64,000 nucleotides of DNA from Fidelibacterota bacterium (GTDB taxonomy: Bacteria; Fidelibacterota; UBA8477; JABMPR01). A program made the translations under genes and the position numbers. This document shows, piece after piece, positions 63,162-64,000 of this stretch. Position 1 is the first letter of the stretch; every line of letters starts with the position of its first letter. Below the pieces are notes generated by a model. That model ran no database searches. It saw nothing but the letters and a program-made list of their open reading frames with translations, and had not been told where the DNA came from. Where the stretch lies: assembly GCA_016784025.1 (NCBI GenBank), contig JADHVL010000012.1, positions 1 to 64,000 on the forward strand, written 5' to 3'.

Positions 63162-64000
63162 CATGCGGGGAGTGATGCGACAACTGGAAAAAATTATTTT
63201 ACAACGATTAATTTTGATATTAGTACTCGCTGGATCTGGTATTGGACAAGAACTGATTTCGGGTTCCATCACCTATATCAGCCGTGACCAGGCTTACATA
63301 GATCTGGGGAAGAAAGCTGGTATTCAAATTGGCGATAGTGTTCAAGTCTACCGCAATGATGTTTGGCTAGGTGTCGCCAGCGTCTCTCAAACCAGTGGTG
63401 CATCTTCGGCAATGGAGGGTTTGGATCCTTCCGTCATAGCCTGGGACATTGGGGACGATGTTCAAGTTGAAGTCAACCTCCCTAAATCCATTCAAGCATC
63501 ATCTACAGCTGCAATTGAGAGCCATTCTGAATCGAAGCCAGTGGTTCAGGTATTCCTGGATAGTAGTTCATACGCTCCGCGAACCCCCAGCAACATGAGT
63601 CTGGATTCAGATCGGTTTGCCCCCACCTTTACTGGCTATGTCTCCACCCGGGTTTCAGATCGAGGGGGTGATACAAGTGGAGTCAGGGAAACCAGAGGCT
63701 CCATCTATGGCCAATTTAAGGTTCTTGATCTTGGAGTTCGGCATCTGGATGTGAGTACCTATTTACGTAGCAACCGTTCGTCCCGAGATTCTAGTTCACA
63801 AACCGGTATTTACTCAATCATGTTGAGCTATGACAATCCTGGAAGTCATTTTAGCTATTTGCTGGGTCGAATGTATCATCCTCAATTTTCCATGTTAGGC
63901 ACAATAGATGGTCTGGGTATGACCTGGAGGTCAGATCGAAGGGTTATCGCTGTTGCTGCCGGTCTCATGTCTAACGTCAATGACATCCAGGGTCAGTTGC
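63154..64000 (+). CDS. Probable outer-membrane protein with SH3-like head (partial, runs off the window)
   Basis: Open from ATG 63154 to the window end (282 codons, 3' end missing); overlaps the previous stop by 8 bp. ATGs at 63163 and 63175 are also possible. A helix and signal-like LILILVLAGSGIGQ, then an SH3-like region AYIDLGKKAGIQIGDSVQVY, a Ser/Pro linker, and a beta-rich part (YVSTRVSDRGGD, YGQFKVLDLGVRHLDVSTYL, MLSYDNPGSHFSYLLGRMYH) typical of outer-membrane barrel strands. Inferred: the porin or scaffold that lets the cytochromes cross the outer membrane. Related by context only; no heme motif. Confidence 0.65.
   Translation, partial: MNNMRGVMRQLEKIILQRLILILVLAGSGIGQELISGSITYISRDQAYIDLGKKAGIQIGDSVQVYRNDVWLGVASVSQTSGASSAMEGLDPSVIAWDIGDDVQVEVNLPKSIQASSTAAIESHSESKPVVQVFLDSSSYAPRTPSNMSLDSDRFAPTFTGYVSTRVSDRGGDTSGVRETRGSIYGQFKVLDLGVRHLDVSTYLRSNRSSRDSSSQTGIYSIMLSYDNPGSHFSYLLGRMYHPQFSMLGTIDGLGMTWRSDRRVIAVAAGLMSNVNDIQGQL

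Overview
The window looks like a chromosomal piece of an uncultured Gram-negative bacterium of the FCB superphylum. I lean towards Neomarinimicrobiota (Marinimicrobia) or a close relative. The evidence is a secreted CotH protein ending in a NYPNPFNPST-type sorting domain (type IX secretion style), a batA-E operon, a DUF4321 gene, a divergent omega subunit, and outer-membrane and lipoprotein genes (lnt, LolA-like). Base composition is moderate and even. The phylum assignment is inference; no rRNA gene is present.

Layout. (1) 1-11013, plus strand: a surface polysaccharide locus resembling the processing half of Pel-type exopolysaccharide systems. It holds a deacetylase-like protein, a CotH kinase protein with a sorting domain, two tandem DUF4874/DUF4832-like lipoproteins and a Tat-exported GH114-like glycosidase. 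A decayed HAD phosphatase lies between them. (2) 11131-11970: a short mobile-looking unit next to tRNA-Arg. A small GIY-YIG gene lies between 75-bp direct repeats that duplicate the tRNA 3' end, and palindromic dispersed repeats follow. (3) 12019-21821, minus strand: tRNA-Val, thrS-infC-rpmI-rplT-pheS-pheT, a ZapB-like gene, zapA, rny, folD. infC appears to start at ATC. (4) 22029-27830, minus: gcvT, ftsK, a LolA-like gene, an LPG-synthase-type membrane protein and a small membrane protein. (5) 28030-30831, plus: a phosphoesterase/PQQ-propeller fusion and a BASS-type transporter. (6) 30874-38514, minus: batABCDE, a SPOR gene, yebC, ruvC (apparent CTG start), ruvA. (7) 38748-46987, minus: ruvX, lnt, two envelope proteins, EcfT-like, truA, degP/htrA, psd, pssA, DUF4321, tatA. 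(8) 47008-53469, minus: yicC-gmk-rpoZ-udg4-dnaB-rel-HU, headed by a near-consensus sigma70 promoter and a leader hairpin. (9) 53695-55678, minus: a transglutaminase lipoprotein and a DUF1207-like outer-membrane protein.

(10) 55901-64000, plus, is the most striking part: a tightly coupled cluster for a probable trans-envelope electron conduit. A membrane protein with conserved histidines (candidate cytochrome b) overlaps a ferredoxin/FAD oxidoreductase. Next come three secreted multiheme c-type cytochromes with 20, 30 (+3 Cx4CH) and 9 (+1 Cx4CH) heme motifs. A protein with an SH3-like head and a probable beta-barrel runs off the window end. Nearly every junction overlaps (ATGA, GTGA or longer), so the genes are probably co-translated. 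The largest cytochrome is built from tandem three-heme modules, and the small one is its head and tail without the middle modules.

Many starts are non-ATG (GTG, TTG and, apparently, ATC for infC and CTG for ruvC), which simple gene calling would mis-place.
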